Origin: Sequoia sempervirens
Taxonomy: Eukaryota; Streptophyta; Pinopsida; Cupressales; Cupressaceae
DNA: 64,000 nucleotides
NCBI GenBank assembly: GCA_007258455.2
Contig: VDFB02373365.1
Location: 219,738,162 to 219,802,161, forward strand
Direction: 5' to 3'
Under the pieces are notes generated by a model that was not told the origin of the DNA, searched no databases, and saw nothing but the letters and a program-made list of their open reading frames with translations. Below, one piece after another: positions 1 to 10,465 of the stretch. A program made the position numbers and the translations under genes. The first letter of the stretch is position 1; each line of letters begins with the position of its first letter.

Positions 1-316
1 CACATACACACATCATGTACATGCAATCGAACTAAGTTGCAGCAATAAAGGAAAAAGGCTCAGACTAGCTTTGCAAAGTGATTCATCATCAATGAACCAC
101 AAAAAGCATGAGCTAGAAGTTCATCAAATACTAAAACAACAAACACCATCACCACTCCCATTCAAGAAACTAACACCTAAACTAGTAGGGAAGTTGAACC
201 ATGCATACATAAAGAGAAAATTCAAAAGGAACACCCATAAATCATGCAATGTTACTCTCTATTGCTGTAGAATGTCTTTACAACAGCTCTCCAACCTTTA
301 CAAATGAAGGGCAAGC

Positions 317-331
317 CCCTATTTATAGTTT
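317..331 (-). promoter_or_regulatory. TATA box of putative F LTR
   Basis: The minus strand reads ACTATAAATAGGGG, a close match to plant TATA boxes. It would start transcription leftward near position 290. No coding gene lies downstream inside the window, so an LTR promoter is the simplest reading. Confidence 0.5.
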
Positions 332-972
332 TCCAAAGCCCAAATAAATGGCTAGGATCAATTTCCAAAGAATGGTCTAGATTTGATTACATTAGGGTTT
401 CACCTACCCCTCATTATCTAGCAATTTTAAAATACATTCCTTGTTTTTTCCCTATTTTGTCATCTAGTGCTCAGGTGCTATAGCAGATTTGTCTTGTAGT
501 TGATTTCCCTTTTTACTATAGCAAAGACTATTTGAAGGCTGCCCTCCATCTAGTGGACTTGCAACATTTTTTATTAGATCAAACAAGTCGGTCGATGACT
601 TACATCAATGGATTGGTGGCCCCTAATTCGGGCGGAAAGCTCCTTAGAAATCATCATCATCTAGAAAAAGGTAGGACAACTCCCTCAATGGGCCTTTCAA
701 TAGACCTGTGGAAGGCTTCTTGACTCCTGCAAACACGAAGTGTCGTAAGTGCATTTATACATGAGTTAAGGAAAATGTTAGTCAAACCTACAAATTCCCT
801 GCTAGATTTATCCATGCATCATCAAAAGATCCTGATATTCATATTTGGAGCTCATTTAGGCCATAAACATTAATGCATGCTTCAAAGGTGCGAGCGCCAG
901 AGGGCGGAAAGATGGTGGAAGAAAGCCAGAAGGTAGACAGTGGACGGAAGCCAAAATAGCCAGGAAGAAAGA

Positions 973-1118
973 AGGTTCCCAGATGTTTCCAAAACAACTA
1001 AGAAGGAAGAAGGTTCCCAGATGTTTAAAACAGCCAAGAAGGAGGCAAGCTCCTAGATGTTCAAAACAATCAGGAAGAAGGGAGGCTCCTAGATGTTCAA
1101 AAATGGCCACGGAGAGGC
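973..1118. repeat. 36-38 bp tandem repeat
   Basis: Four imperfect units start at about 973, 1,011, 1,047 and 1,083. Each begins AGG/AAG-TTCCC or CTCCT-AGATGTT and ends in an AAGAAGG-type purine run. The last unit runs into the 89-bp repeat, with which it shares the GATGTTC core, so the longer unit probably grew out of the shorter one. Confidence 0.8.
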
Positions 1119-1480
1119 GGAGCCCCGGAAACGGCCACGGAGGGGCCAGTCTTCGGAGGCCAGAACGAAGGTGGCCATCGGATGTTCAAAATGGCCATGA
1201 AGAGGCATAGCCCCAAAAATGGCCATGGAGGGGCCAGGCTCCGGAGGCTAGAAGGGAGGTGGCCGCCGAATGTTCCAAAATGGCCACGAAGAGGCGGAGC
1301 CCCAGAAATAGCCAAGAAGGGGCCGGGCTCTAGAGGCTGGAAGGGAGGTGGCCGCTGGATGTTCCGAAACGGCCACAGAGAGGCGGAGCCCCAGAAACAA
1401 CCACAAAGGGGCTGGGCTCCAGAGGCCAGAAGGGAGGTGGCCGCCGAATGTTCCAAAACAACAAAAGGGGGACGAAGCTC
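1085..1480. repeat. GC-rich 89 bp minisatellite
   Basis: Successive copies of GGTGGCC(G/A) plus GATGTTC/GAATGTTC begin at about 1,173, 1,261, 1,350 and 1,439, a period of 88-89 bases. Each unit has GGCCACG, AGAGGCGGAGCCCC and AGGCCAGAAGGG-like blocks. The unit is not a multiple of three, so the long ORFs on both strands are by-products of a stop-poor repeat. GC content is far above the rest of the window. Confidence 0.85.
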
Positions 1481-1499
1481 CGAAACCACCAAAACTTAA

Positions 1500-1870
1500 C
1501 CAAACTTTGACGAAACCTTGGCAGTTCATTTACTCACTTCAAACACATCTTCGATCCAAAAAAGGTTTCCCCCAAATTCAAAATTGAGGAAATGGGAGTG
1601 ACGGGGGTCCGCGGATGTTTCCAAAACAACAAAAACAAGACAAAATGCAGAAAATGTGACGGTGGACCTCATTTCTCTACGGATTTGAATACCCCAAGTA
1701 GGTGAATTTGGGTAGGGGGTTTGATCGTTTGAAGGCACATGACCAATTGGGCTTAGAAATGGAGCATGCAAAATAAGACAGGAGCAAAGCAGCCTGTCGG
1801 GAGCGAAAAAAAAGGGGGTCCCTGCCTACGACGGGGCGTGTGTGCAAAACATGCACAACAAGTTCTAGAT
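1500..1870. other. Unannotated stretch of putative F U3
   Basis: Between the minisatellite and the C integrase I see no coding similarity, only short ORFs on both strands. It probably forms the outer U3 of the F LTR. Confidence 0.35.
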
Positions 1871-1873
1871 CCA

Positions 1874-2696
1874 TAATTTGTATTAATTATTAAGGGTCCT
1901 AACCAATTAGGGCTGATTTTTCCTTTTTCAACATAACCAGCAGTAGTGTTTCATTGATTTTCATATAAAAATAAATCGCCCTTAGTAAATGTTTGAGGGA
2001 TCACATGAATATCATGTTTTTGTTGTAATTGCTTAGTGTAAACTTGGAGATGCTTGAGAGCATTAATGCGCTATTCATCAAGCAATTCAAGCTGGTGTAA
2101 TCTTTGTGCCTTATAAGTGTTATTATCTACAGGACCTTGAAAATAAATCCTTAATGTTGGGATTTCCAACTCCAAGGGCATGATTTCCTCGGTACCATAA
2201 ACAAGATTGTAAGGTGTAGTTCCCACAGATGATCAAACACTTGTGTGACAGGCCCATAATGCATATGGTAATTATGTGTGCCAATCTCTGTAATGTTGGT
2301 TGATAGTTTTCTTAAGGATTTGTTCAAGAATCTTATTAGTGCTTTCAACTCGACCATTGGAATGTGGGTAGTACGGTGTTGAAAAATAATGTTGGATATG
2401 AAATGTGTACAAGAAATTCTTCACAAGGAAGTCCAAAGTGAGCAATAATGTGTTCCAAGATGAAATGACATATCACATCACTAGTGGTGGATTGAAGAGG
2501 AATAGCTTCTACCCATTTTGTAAAATAATCAGTTGCTATAATGATAAATGTATGTCCAGTAGAAGATGGTGGTGAAAGTTTTCCAATTAGATACAATCCC
2601 CATATTGAGAATGGCCAAATAGGAATTTGGGCACAAAGCTTAGAATTAGGAGCGTGAATCAAATTACTGTGTTCTTGACATTTGTGACATCACTTA
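1874..2696 (-). pseudogene. C integrase: zinc-finger Cys pair, core and C-terminal part
   Basis: This is the second half of the C integrase, after the Y insertion. On the minus strand the CHKCQEH zinc-finger half comes first (about 2,690-2,665). The catalytic core follows at 2,620-2,345 (WGLYLIG, ATDYFTKW), then the ALWA region near 2,240. The C-terminal block has LELLDE, GDLFLYEN and PNWLGP (about 2,060-1,880). The first catalytic Asp of the D,D-35-E triad appears as Tyr (GLYLIG). The frame is broken near 2,350 and contains several stops. The domain ends abruptly just after NYG, where element F seems to begin. Confidence 0.85.
2692..2696. repeat. Target-site duplication of Y, left (ACTTA)
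   Basis: ACTTA directly precedes the left LTR of Y and is repeated exactly at 10,228-10,232 after the right LTR. Removing Y and one copy rejoins the C integrase zinc finger in the same strand. Confidence 0.95.
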
Positions 2697-3065
2697 TGAT
2701 CTATTTAGGATCTAGGACAATTGCTTACAAAATGCTTAACGTAAATGATCACTCAATACAATGCTTAAATGAATAAATTAACATAACATGATTGCCAAGA
2801 TAATGAACTGAAAAGAAAGAGAGAAGATAAAGAGGAGAGCAAACACAATTGATAACGGAGTTCGTCCGTAAGGACTACATCTCCGGGCCCCTCTCCAACG
2901 GAGTGACTGATCCGATTATACTCCAAAAATAGTTACAATTGCTTCATTGACTATCTCCTTCAAACACAGGAGCATAACATTCCTCTGATGTGAGGAAATG
3001 TCTGCAAAATCTCCTGAGCATTCTCTCATTCTCACCACCTAGACTTGGGAAACTCAATCTTTTCC

Positions 3066-3081
3066 CCTCTTTTTATACATA
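3066..3081 (-). promoter_or_regulatory. TATA box in Y 3' LTR
   Basis: The minus strand reads GTATAAAAAGAGG. The same motif is at 9,213-9,228 in the 5' LTR, where it would drive the element's transcript leftward. U3 would lie right of it and R/U5 left. Confidence 0.6.
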
Positions 3082-3428
3082 AAATTTTCCTAAAAAGGCT
3101 TAACCATCAAATTAATGACATAACTCCCTCTAACAACTCGTATCATGACTAATTTTTCGTCTAAAATCTTTTGGTTGAGCTGGTTAGAGAGAATCTTACT
3201 TGTTTATGGCTTAATATGCCTTTTGGTTAAGGCTCGGCCAAAAAAACCTTAACAAAACCAACGGTTGCCCATTCATAGTTAAGATTCCACAAGTGGTCTA
3301 CCGGTGGCATACTATTTTGGTGTAAGTGAGGTCAGTGGTTCCATACCCGCCGGCCTTTGTTTTGTTTGAACGACCTAACAAATCACCATAATAAAACAAA
3401 CTCCAGTCACAATACTATTAGAAGACGC

Positions 3429-3490
3429 TGGCGGGCGCAACGGTTAATGGCTCGGCTCACCGGGCAGAGATTGCGGGTTCAAACCAATCC
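3429..3490 (+). repeat. tRNA-like / SINE-like segment in Y 3' LTR
   Basis: GCGCAACGGTTAATGG followed about 30 bases later by GGGTTCAAACC resembles the A and B boxes of a tRNA-type Pol III promoter. The equivalent in the 5' LTR is at 9,572-9,632. It does not fold into an obvious complete tRNA, so I read it as the head of a tRNA-derived SINE caught in the LTR, or chance resemblance. It runs against the direction of the retrotransposon. Confidence 0.4.
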
Positions 3491-4084
3491 AACAATTTTA
3501 CCAGTCTATTTAACAAACCCAACCACCAAAGACCCGACACGTGTCAACATGCCATTAGCTAGAATCTGCAGATGTGTCCGCTGACAAGGCAAACCCATAT
3601 GCTGACTGTGTTGCCACCTTCGAGTACGGATGCCACGTGTCAATCTATGATTGGTCCGTACAAGTGAGTCACCAGCCACATGTCTTGCGCCGATTGGTTC
3701 ACTTTGCTTCCGTACTGTACGGACTGACACATAAGCATGATGACATCATTAGTTGTACCTTCAACTTGACTGAAGTTTGACTGCTTGTAACTTGAGCATA
3801 CGATGTCTGTTTTCAACGAAACGAATGCCATCAAAATCATCTCGATGAGCTCTTCACGATGACGCTGGTTCTATTGATTTTTGAGATGATGATTTTTTCA
3901 CCCTCTGGATGACCCCTGTAGCTAGTTTGACTAGAAGTTTGACCGGCCATAACTTGCACAAACAAAGTCCTTTTCGCCCTGTTCAAGTTGCGTTGGAATC
4001 AGGACGTCATTCTCTTTTTGATGGTGCTGAAATATGGAGCATTGGGAACACTTCAATTTTCACTAAAAAATGTCCTCCAGATCA

Positions 4085-4097
4085 GGCCTCCCCACTG
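4085..4097 (-). other. Y polypurine tract
   Basis: The minus strand reads CAGTGGGGAGGCC and then immediately the 3' LTR start TGATC. Position and composition fit the plus-strand primer site. Confidence 0.8.
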
Positions 4098-4242
4098 GAG
4101 AGCTTTTGGACCTCTGAAAGCTTGATTACTTGGAAAGTAAGTGAGGGTAAAGTTCCCTCACTTTACCAATCTCCATCCATCTTGCTTTGCTTGGATGCAT
4201 CCCCTTCAGGCCCACTCTGAGGTACTCAACATCTCCTCTTCA

Positions 4243-5748
4243 TTAAGTTTTGACATTCCTGTCGAGAATAACATCTTCTGGCAACTCTGACATGTACTCT
4301 GGTGAAAGGTCATCAACTAATGGAACTTGAATGTTTGTGACTTCATCTAGGATCATTGGAGGCTCATACAGTTTCAAATTCTCAACATTGACAATCAAGT
4401 AAATATGCATGTATGGAGGAAGATTGAGGTGGAAGGCATTGGTACCAATCTTCTCAAGGATCTCAAAAGGACCATACCTAATTGGCTTAAGATTTTTACC
4501 TTCACCTTGCATCCTTTCCTTGCTGATATGTAACCAAACTCTATCTCCAACCTAAAAATGATGATCAGTGCAATGCTTGTCATGGTGAACCTTGTATTTT
4601 ACTTGGCTCTGTTCCAACCGTGCTTCCACTACCTGATGAATTTCTTGGACTTTTTGGATGAACTTCAAAGCATTCTCTGCATCATGGCGTCCATCTTCAA
4701 CATCATCTTTCCCAAAAGCAAAATCCATCGGTGTCTTGGGCACATAACCAAAGCATGTCTCAAAAGGAGACCTCTTAGTAGAAGAGTGTGCTGCATGGTT
4801 GTAGGCATGTTGCACATAATGAAGACTCTCATCCCACAACTTAGGATGCTTGCTGCAATACCCTATGAGTAGATGCACAACTGTCCTGTTTACAACCTCT
4901 ATCTGCCCGTCGGTCTGTGGATGGAAGGTTGTACTCTTCTTCAGTCTGGTGTGCATGAGTCCCCACAATGCTAACCAAAATTCCCCCAAGAATTGAGAAT
5001 CTTGATCCGATACAATAGAAGTAGGTAACCCAAAATGAACCCATACAAATTAAAAGTACATATGAGCTGTCAGTTCAGTAGTGACTTGCTTTTTACATGG
5101 CATTAAGATACACATTTTGCTGAACCAATCAACTACTACATACAAATAATCATGTCCCTTCCTAGACATAGGTAACCCCCCAACAAATTCCATTGACACA
5201 CTTTCCCATGGATGAGAAGGTACAGGTAGAGGTGTGTACAAACCCAACTTCTTGTTACTAGGCTTACTAGTTGCACACATAACACAACCTCTAATATACT
5301 TAGTTACAGTTTCTTGCATATGAGGCCAATAACAATATTTTTGCAGCTGAGTCAATGTTTTGTTTACCCCAAAGTCTCCTGCAATCAATGAGGTATGTGC
5401 TTCTCTAATAACCTGTGCTTGTTCATCTTTTGGAACACATAATTTGTCCAAGTGATATAACAGTTTATCCTGCACATAATAATATTTCTCTTCTACATGT
5501 TTACCTTTCATTAAAGCAGCATAGATATCCTTAAAGTTCTCATCATTAGCATATTGTTCCTGAAAACTTTCATGAACCATAGAACTATTCTGAAGGATTA
5601 TCAAAGAATTCATCATAGGAGGCCTAGAGAGCATGTATGCTACTTTGTTATGGGTACATTTCTTATACTTAATAACCAAATGAAACTGTTGTAGAAAACC
5701 CATCCACCGAAAGTGCCTACTTTGTTGTAGTTTAGTTTGTGAGTGCAA
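4243..5748 (-). pseudogene. Y integrase
   Basis: Part of the Y polyprotein, expected to join cDNA to the genome. In order on the minus strand: end of RNase H and connection (LSRPPM near 5,620), HHCC zinc finger (HTSLIAGDFG to CVMCA, about 5,395-5,270), catalytic core (5,215-4,740), and C-terminal domain (GDRVWLH, KLKP-like and GPFEILEKIG near 4,450). The first core acid is Glu in MEFVGGLP where the family has Asp; the second Asp (VSDQDS) and the Glu (QIEVVN) are present. In-frame stops lie at 5,050-5,052 and 4,552-4,554, and the frame ends at TAA 4,243-4,245. I cannot identify a chromodomain after the C-terminal domain. Confidence 0.9.
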
Positions 5749-5760
5749 ATACTGAAGTGG

Positions 5761-6060
5761 CTAGTGATCAGTGTGGATTACAGTTTCTTTCCCCATTATG
5801 CAATGTTTCTATTTTTTAACACTTTGAACTAAAGCATAAAGTTCTTTATCATAAGTGGGATAGTTACTTACTGCTCCTGAAAAAGTTTCAAAGTGGTAGC
5901 AAACTGGTTTACCTCCTTGCATGAGTACTGCTCCCATGGCAAATCCACTCACATCTGTCTCGATCTCAAATGGTTGATGTAGATCTGGTAAGGCCAAAAC
6001 TGGTGTGGTGCTCAACTTTCCCTTCAAAGTGTCGAAATCCTTCTGCTGTGGACCTCCCCA
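5761..6060 (-). pseudogene. Y RNase H
   Basis: RNase H region that would remove the RNA strand after reverse transcription. Visible motifs are PVLALPD, FEIETDVSG with the first catalytic Asp, GAVLMQ, NYPTYDKELYALV with Glu, and then a TDH block. TAG stops occur at 5,809-5,811 (a Trp position in related elements) and 5,761-5,763 (a Gln position), and at 6,061-6,063 on its N-terminal side. Confidence 0.85.
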
Positions 6061-7010
6061 CTAAAAAGTTGCTCTCGTACTGGTTAATGCATGCAATGGT
6101 GATGCTATATAAGAGAAATTTGCAATAAGCTTTCTCCAGTATTGAACTACACCTAGGAAATTTCTGACCTCTGTGACTGTACTTGGCTTAGGCCAGTTTA
6201 CAATAGCTTCGACCTTCGCAGGGTCTACTTTCAATTGACCACCCCCTACGACATAGCCTAAGTACACTAAGGATGTCTTAGCAAATTCATATTTAGACAT
6301 CTTTACATACAATTTTTCTTTTCTCAATACATCAAAGACTTTCTTTACATGACTTACATGATCTTCCCAATTTTTACTAAATACAAGAATATCATCTAGA
6401 TATACTATGACAAAATCATCAATAAAAGGATGAAAGACATCATTCATGACTCTCATAAAGGTAGCTGGTGCATTACAAAGCCCAAAAGGCATAACCAACC
6501 ACTCAAACAGTCCTTGTTTTGTCTTAAATGCAGTCTTCCAGATATCATCTTCTGCAATTCTTATCTGATGATAACCACTTCGCAAATCTAACTTAGTGAA
6601 ATAAACTACATGTTTTAACTAATCAAGTAAATCATCAATTCCGGGAAGAGGATACCTATTCTTTACCGTTATCTTGTTCAAGGTGCGGTAGTCGATGCAC
6701 ATCCTCCAAGTTCCATCTTTCTTTGGAACTAAGACAATTGGAGAACCACAAGGAGAAGTACTAGGATGAATAACTCCTTTTTCCACCAACTCTTGAACCT
6801 GCTTTTTAATTTCCTCATTCTGCATAACTGATAAATGGTACATGCCGATATCAGGAAGTGGCACATCCTGCTGTAACTGGATTTCATGCTGTATCCCTCT
6901 CTTGGGTGGTAACCTCTTCGGTTCCTGAAACAAGTCATCATAAGTGGAAATAATCTTGACCATTTCAGTTTTATGTTTTGGGTCACACCCCTTGAAGGCC
7001 TCAGATTTAT
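6061..7010 (-). pseudogene. Y reverse transcriptase
   Basis: RT domain in the Ty3/gypsy order. It shows the entry block with [11 protein letters not shown] and [11 protein letters not shown] (about 6,760-6,690), then after a TAG at 6,619-6,621 the block [22 protein letters not shown] follows, then the catalytic YLDD (6,391-6,402), the YLGYVV block and the [10 protein letters not shown] thumb. The YLDD catalytic box is intact. The single TAG splits the domain into two open pieces; a Gln codon is the likely ancestor. Confidence 0.92.
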
Positions 7011-8002
7011 CATCTTCTTTGGCTTTTACAAGCATTAATACAAAGTTCTTACTTGAGTTGACCAACCTCTTCATTTGACCAGCATTAACTAGTGTAAGAT
7101 TAGTCTTCACCTCATGTGCTCGTACAATGTATTCTACCCCATCATTAAAAAGATGATACTTATTCTCCCCCCTATAAAAGATTGCTTTTCTATCATAAAG
7201 ATAAGGACTTCCCAACACAAGCCCACAAATATCCAAAGGGACCACATCTACTTCTACCTCATCTACAAAGTTTGCAGTGATAGCAAACCTCAATTTATAC
7301 TGTTTAGTTACTTGTAATTGTGCATCATTGCAAACCCATCTGAGTGGATATGGTTTCAGATGAGGTGTTGTAGTCAAATTAAGTTTCTTTACAACTTCTT
7401 CAGATATTAAATTGACTTGGGAACCCGTATCAAACAATATATCAACCTTAGTGTGTTTTGTTACAACATGAATGTGAAACAATTCATTTATTTTCTTATC
7501 AACCTTAGGAGAAGATTCTTTACTTGTACTTGCATTGGCATTAGAAAAAAATGCATCAGAAAAGAGAGATATACCTTTCCCTTTACCTTGGATTCCGGTA
7601 GCAACAATCTTTGTCTCATCTCCGGAGTTAGAACCAAGATCCTGTTGAATCACTGCAGTAGTCTTTTGCTTGCCTTTATTACCTCCATATCTTTTCGGCC
7701 TCAACTCAGGATGAAGCTTCCAACATCTTGAATCATAATGCCCCTCTTTCTTGCAATGAGAGCACGTGGGTTTCTCACCCTCTTTCTTAGCAGTAGTTGT
7801 CTTCTTCCCTTTGCCTTTATCTTTGTCTTTTTCTTTCCCTTTAGACTTACCCTCGAACTTAGATGGCTTCTTGGAAAAGTTATCATTGAAAGTGTTCTTA
7901 CCCCTTGACTCTAAATGAGTAGCTTGAACAGACACCTCATCTAGATTGTTGGGACTCAACATCAAAATAGTGTGCCTAAGGTAAGAATGCAACCACCTAT
8001 GT
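7011..8002 (-). pseudogene. Y Gag C-terminus with zinc knuckle, and protease
   Basis: A Lys/Gly-rich linker leads to a CCHC zinc knuckle, [14 protein letters not shown] (about 7,770-7,729), the nucleic-acid-binding end of Gag. The protease follows with the active-site FDTGS (about 7,431-7,418), LISEEVV and the LGSPYL block near 7,210. The catalytic residues are intact and this stretch is open up to the RT stop at 6,619. A one-base frameshift at about 7,995-8,005 separates it from the Gag core, after the LLKYIGG motif. Confidence 0.9.
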
Positions 8003-8796
8003 ACTTAAGTAACGTGTCTTGAGTATACAAGGGAACATTTAAAGCAATAGCCTGTTTTCTAAACTCATGAGTATAATCTTGGACAGACTGCCCCTTACCT
8101 TGCCTAAAGGTTTACCAATTCATGGTTAACTATTGCATGTAACCTAAAGGATAGAATTGTTTCCTGAGGGCAGCAACAAACTCCATCCAAGACATATTAA
8201 CTTGACCATTGCGAGAAATTTCTTCCCGAGTCATACTCTCCCACCAGGTGAGAGCTATACCTCCCAACCGGAGAGTGGCTAATTGGATCCTAGAAGCATC
8301 TTCTACTAGGCCTTGAATCCTACAGTACACTTCTACTTGTTGGACCCAATCATCTAACTTCTCAGCATTTAACTCCCCACAGTATTTAGGTAACTCAAAT
8401 TTTACATCTAGCTTAATAACAGGCTTAGACTTGCTCTTAAATGGATTTACATTAGAAGAAGGAGAAGGAGAAGGAGGAGAAGGGGGAGGAGAAGGGGGAG
8501 AAGATGGAGGAGAAGGAATTTTTGGAGTTTTCTCCTCTATGTCTTTTTGATCTTCCTGCTTCTTATGCTTCAAAGAATCTCCATTTTCACGCTTCTTCTT
8601 TTCTGCATAAAGTTCTTCCACCATCGCCTTCATATCGAGAAATGCCTTCTGGAAATCCTTTGGACTAAGCTATGAACTTTTTCCACCTTCTTTTTCTTCC
8701 ATCTGTGGTGGTGGATTAGCTCTTCGTCTTCTGATCTCAGGATTACATTCTTCAAGTTCTCCTTCACCTCGTTGAAACCTGGATCTTGTTAGCATT
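8003..8796 (-). pseudogene. Y Gag core
   Basis: Capsid-type retrotransposon Gag domain. The likely start ATG is at 8,796 (M-L-T-R-S). A charged N-terminus and a Pro/Ser-rich run (8,455-8,525, encoded by a GGAGAA purine repeat on the plus strand) precede the core: KYCGELNAEKLDDWV, LATLRLGGIALTWWES and FYPLGYMQ. Stops lie at 8,670-8,672, 8,130-8,132 and 8,112-8,114, followed by the frameshift near 8,000. The YLDD-bearing pol lies in the same original frame, so gag and pol were probably one ORF. Confidence 0.88.
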
Positions 8797-8823
8797 CAAT
8801 TTCCGCAATACTAGCCACACACA

Positions 8824-8840
8824 AAGCTCTGATACCAACT
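8824..8840 (-). other. Y primer-binding site (initiator Met tRNA)
   Basis: The minus strand after the 5' LTR reads TTGGTATCAGAGC, the standard plant initiator-Met PBS over 12 bases, followed by divergent bases. It lies next to the LTR end at 8,841. Confidence 0.9.
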
Positions 8841-10227
8841 TGATCTATTTAGGATCTAGGACAATTGCTTACAGAATGCTTAACGTAAATGATCACTCAA
8901 TACAATGCTTAAATGAATAAATTAACATAACATGATTGCCAAGATAATGAACTGAAAAGAAAGAGAGAAGATAAAGAGGAGAGCAAACACAATTGATAAC
9001 AGAGTTCGTCCGTAAGGACTATGTCTCCGGGCCCCTCTCCAACGAAGTGATTGATCTGATTATACTCCAAAAATAGTTACAATTGCTTCATTGACTATCT
9101 CCTTCAAGCACAACAGCATAATGTTCCTCTGATGTGCAGAAATGTCTGCAAAATCTCCCGAGCATTCTCTCGTTCTCACCACCTGGACTTGGGAAATTCA
9201 ATCTTTTCCCCTCTTTTTATACATAAAATTTTCCTAAAAAGGCTTAACCATCAAATTAATGACATAACTCCCTCTAACAACTCGTATCATGACTAATTTT
9301 TCCTCTAAAATCTTTTGGTTGAGCTGGTTAGAGCGAATCTTACTTGTTTATGGCTTAATATTCCTTTTGGTTAAGGCTCAACCAACAAAACCTTAACAAA
9401 ACCAACGGTGGCCCATTAATAGTTGATATTTCACGCATGGTCTACTGGTGGCATACTATTTTGGTGTAAGTGAGGTCGGCAGTTCCATACCTGCCGGCCT
9501 CTGTTTTGTTTGAACGAGCTAACCAGTCACAACAATAAAACAAACTCCGGTCTCAATACTATTAGAACCCATGGCGGGCGCAATGGTTAACGACTCAACT
9601 CACCGGGCGGAGATTACAGGTTCAAACCAATCCAACAATTTTACCAGTCTATTTAACAAACCGAACCGCCAAAGACCCGACACGTGTCAACATGCCATTA
9701 GTTGGAATCTGCAGATGTGTCCGCTGACAAGGCAAGCCCGTACGTTGACTGTGTTGCCACCTTCGAGTACGGATGCCACATGTCAATATATGATTGGTAC
9801 ATACAAGTGAGTCACCTGCCACTTTTCTTACGCCGATTGGTCCACTTTGCTTCTGTACTATACGGACTGACACATCATCGCGATGGCGTCATCAGTTGTA
9901 CCTTCAAGATGACTGAAGTTTGACTGCTTGTAACTCGAGCATACAATGTCTGTTTTCAACGAAACAAACACCGTCAGAATCATTTCGGCGAGCTCTTCAC
10001 AATGACGCTGGTTCTGTTGATTTCTGAGATGATGATTTTTTCACCCTCTAGATGACCCCTGTAGCCAGTTTGACTAGAAGTTTGACTGGCCGTAACTTGC
10101 ACAAACAGAGTCCTTTTCACCCCGTTCAAGTTGTGTTGGAATGAGGACATCATTCTCTTTCTAATGGCACTGAAATCTGGAGCATTGGGAACACTTCAAT
10201 TTTCATTGAAAAATGTCCCCCGGATCA
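8841..10227 (-). repeat. Y 5' LTR
   Basis: Partner of 2,697-4,084. It carries the working copy of the TATA box (9,213-9,228) for leftward transcription, and the tRNA-like segment at 9,572-9,632. Short ORFs in it are shared between both LTRs and do not resemble proteins. Confidence 0.95.
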
Positions 10228-10465
10228 ACTTAACATATGCATAACAATGTTTTTCCATATTTTTCCAATAGTATCCCTTACGAAGGAGCTTTTGCACTAA
10301 GGTATTTCCTCCAAAATGACATCCATAGATGCCTGCATGAGCCTATTCAAGTGCCATATGGATTTTGGAATCTTTAAGACATCTAAGTAAAATGCCATCA
10401 AAGGATCGTCTATATAACATATTAGCAAGGATTATGTACTTGGTTGCTAACTGTTTAAAATGAGC
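10228..10465 (-). pseudogene. C integrase N-terminal zinc-finger half
   Basis: The minus strand encodes AHAGIYGCHFGGNT and KGYYWKNMEKHCYAYVK, the His-His half of the HHCC finger of a Ty3/gypsy integrase. The Cys-Cys half (CHKC) is at about 2,690, across the Y insertion. The first five bases are the right ACTTA duplication. One stop falls in the frame. Confidence 0.88.

Larger units (their letters stand above)
1..1873 (-). mobile_element. Element F: partial long LTR, minus orientation (putative)
   Basis: The integrase reading frame of element C stops being recognisable at about 1,874. On the minus strand the new sequence starts with TGGATC, which has the TG expected of an LTR start. Leftward it holds a GC-rich tandem repeat where U3 would be, then a TATA box at 317-331, then about 300 bases that could be R/U5. 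The other end lies outside the window, so the second LTR and target duplication cannot be seen. The ORFs here are open because of the tandem repeat or are short; none resembles a known protein. An alternative is unrelated debris next to a truncated C. Confidence 0.45.
2697..4084 (-). repeat. Y 3' LTR
   Basis: Matches 8,841-10,227 along its full length. The ends are TGATCT on the left and GGATCA/AGATCA on the right, giving TGATC...GATCA inverted ends. It holds the TATA box near 3,070 and a tRNA-like segment near 3,430 in the opposite orientation. Confidence 0.95.
2697..10227 (-). mobile_element. Element Y: complete Ty3/gypsy gag-pol retrotransposon
   Basis: A 7.5-kb element with two LTRs of 1,388 and 1,387 bp, both TGATC...GATCA on the plus strand, flanked by the duplication ACTTA. 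On the minus strand the order is 5' LTR, initiator-Met primer-binding site, one long gag-protease-RT-RNase H-integrase frame, polypurine tract, 3' LTR. This order is that of Ty3/gypsy, with integrase last. Sequence resemblance suggests a chromovirus-like plant lineage, but I see no clear chromodomain. The LTRs differ at scattered bases, mostly transitions, so it is not recent. At least ten internal stops and one frameshift make it non-functional. Confidence 0.95.

Noticed and set aside
71..307. A small protein gene at the left edge
   Set aside because: No homology, no promoter in that direction; it lies opposite the R/U5 of the putative F LTR.
856..1529. Long overlapping ORFs on both strands over the minisatellite
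   Set aside because: They follow from a stop-poor GC-rich repeat whose 89-bp unit shifts frame at each copy; no protein family resemblance.
3429..3490. A tRNA gene
   Set aside because: Only A- and B-box-like motifs are present; no closing acceptor stem or plausible anticodon arm, and the same sequence lies in both LTRs.
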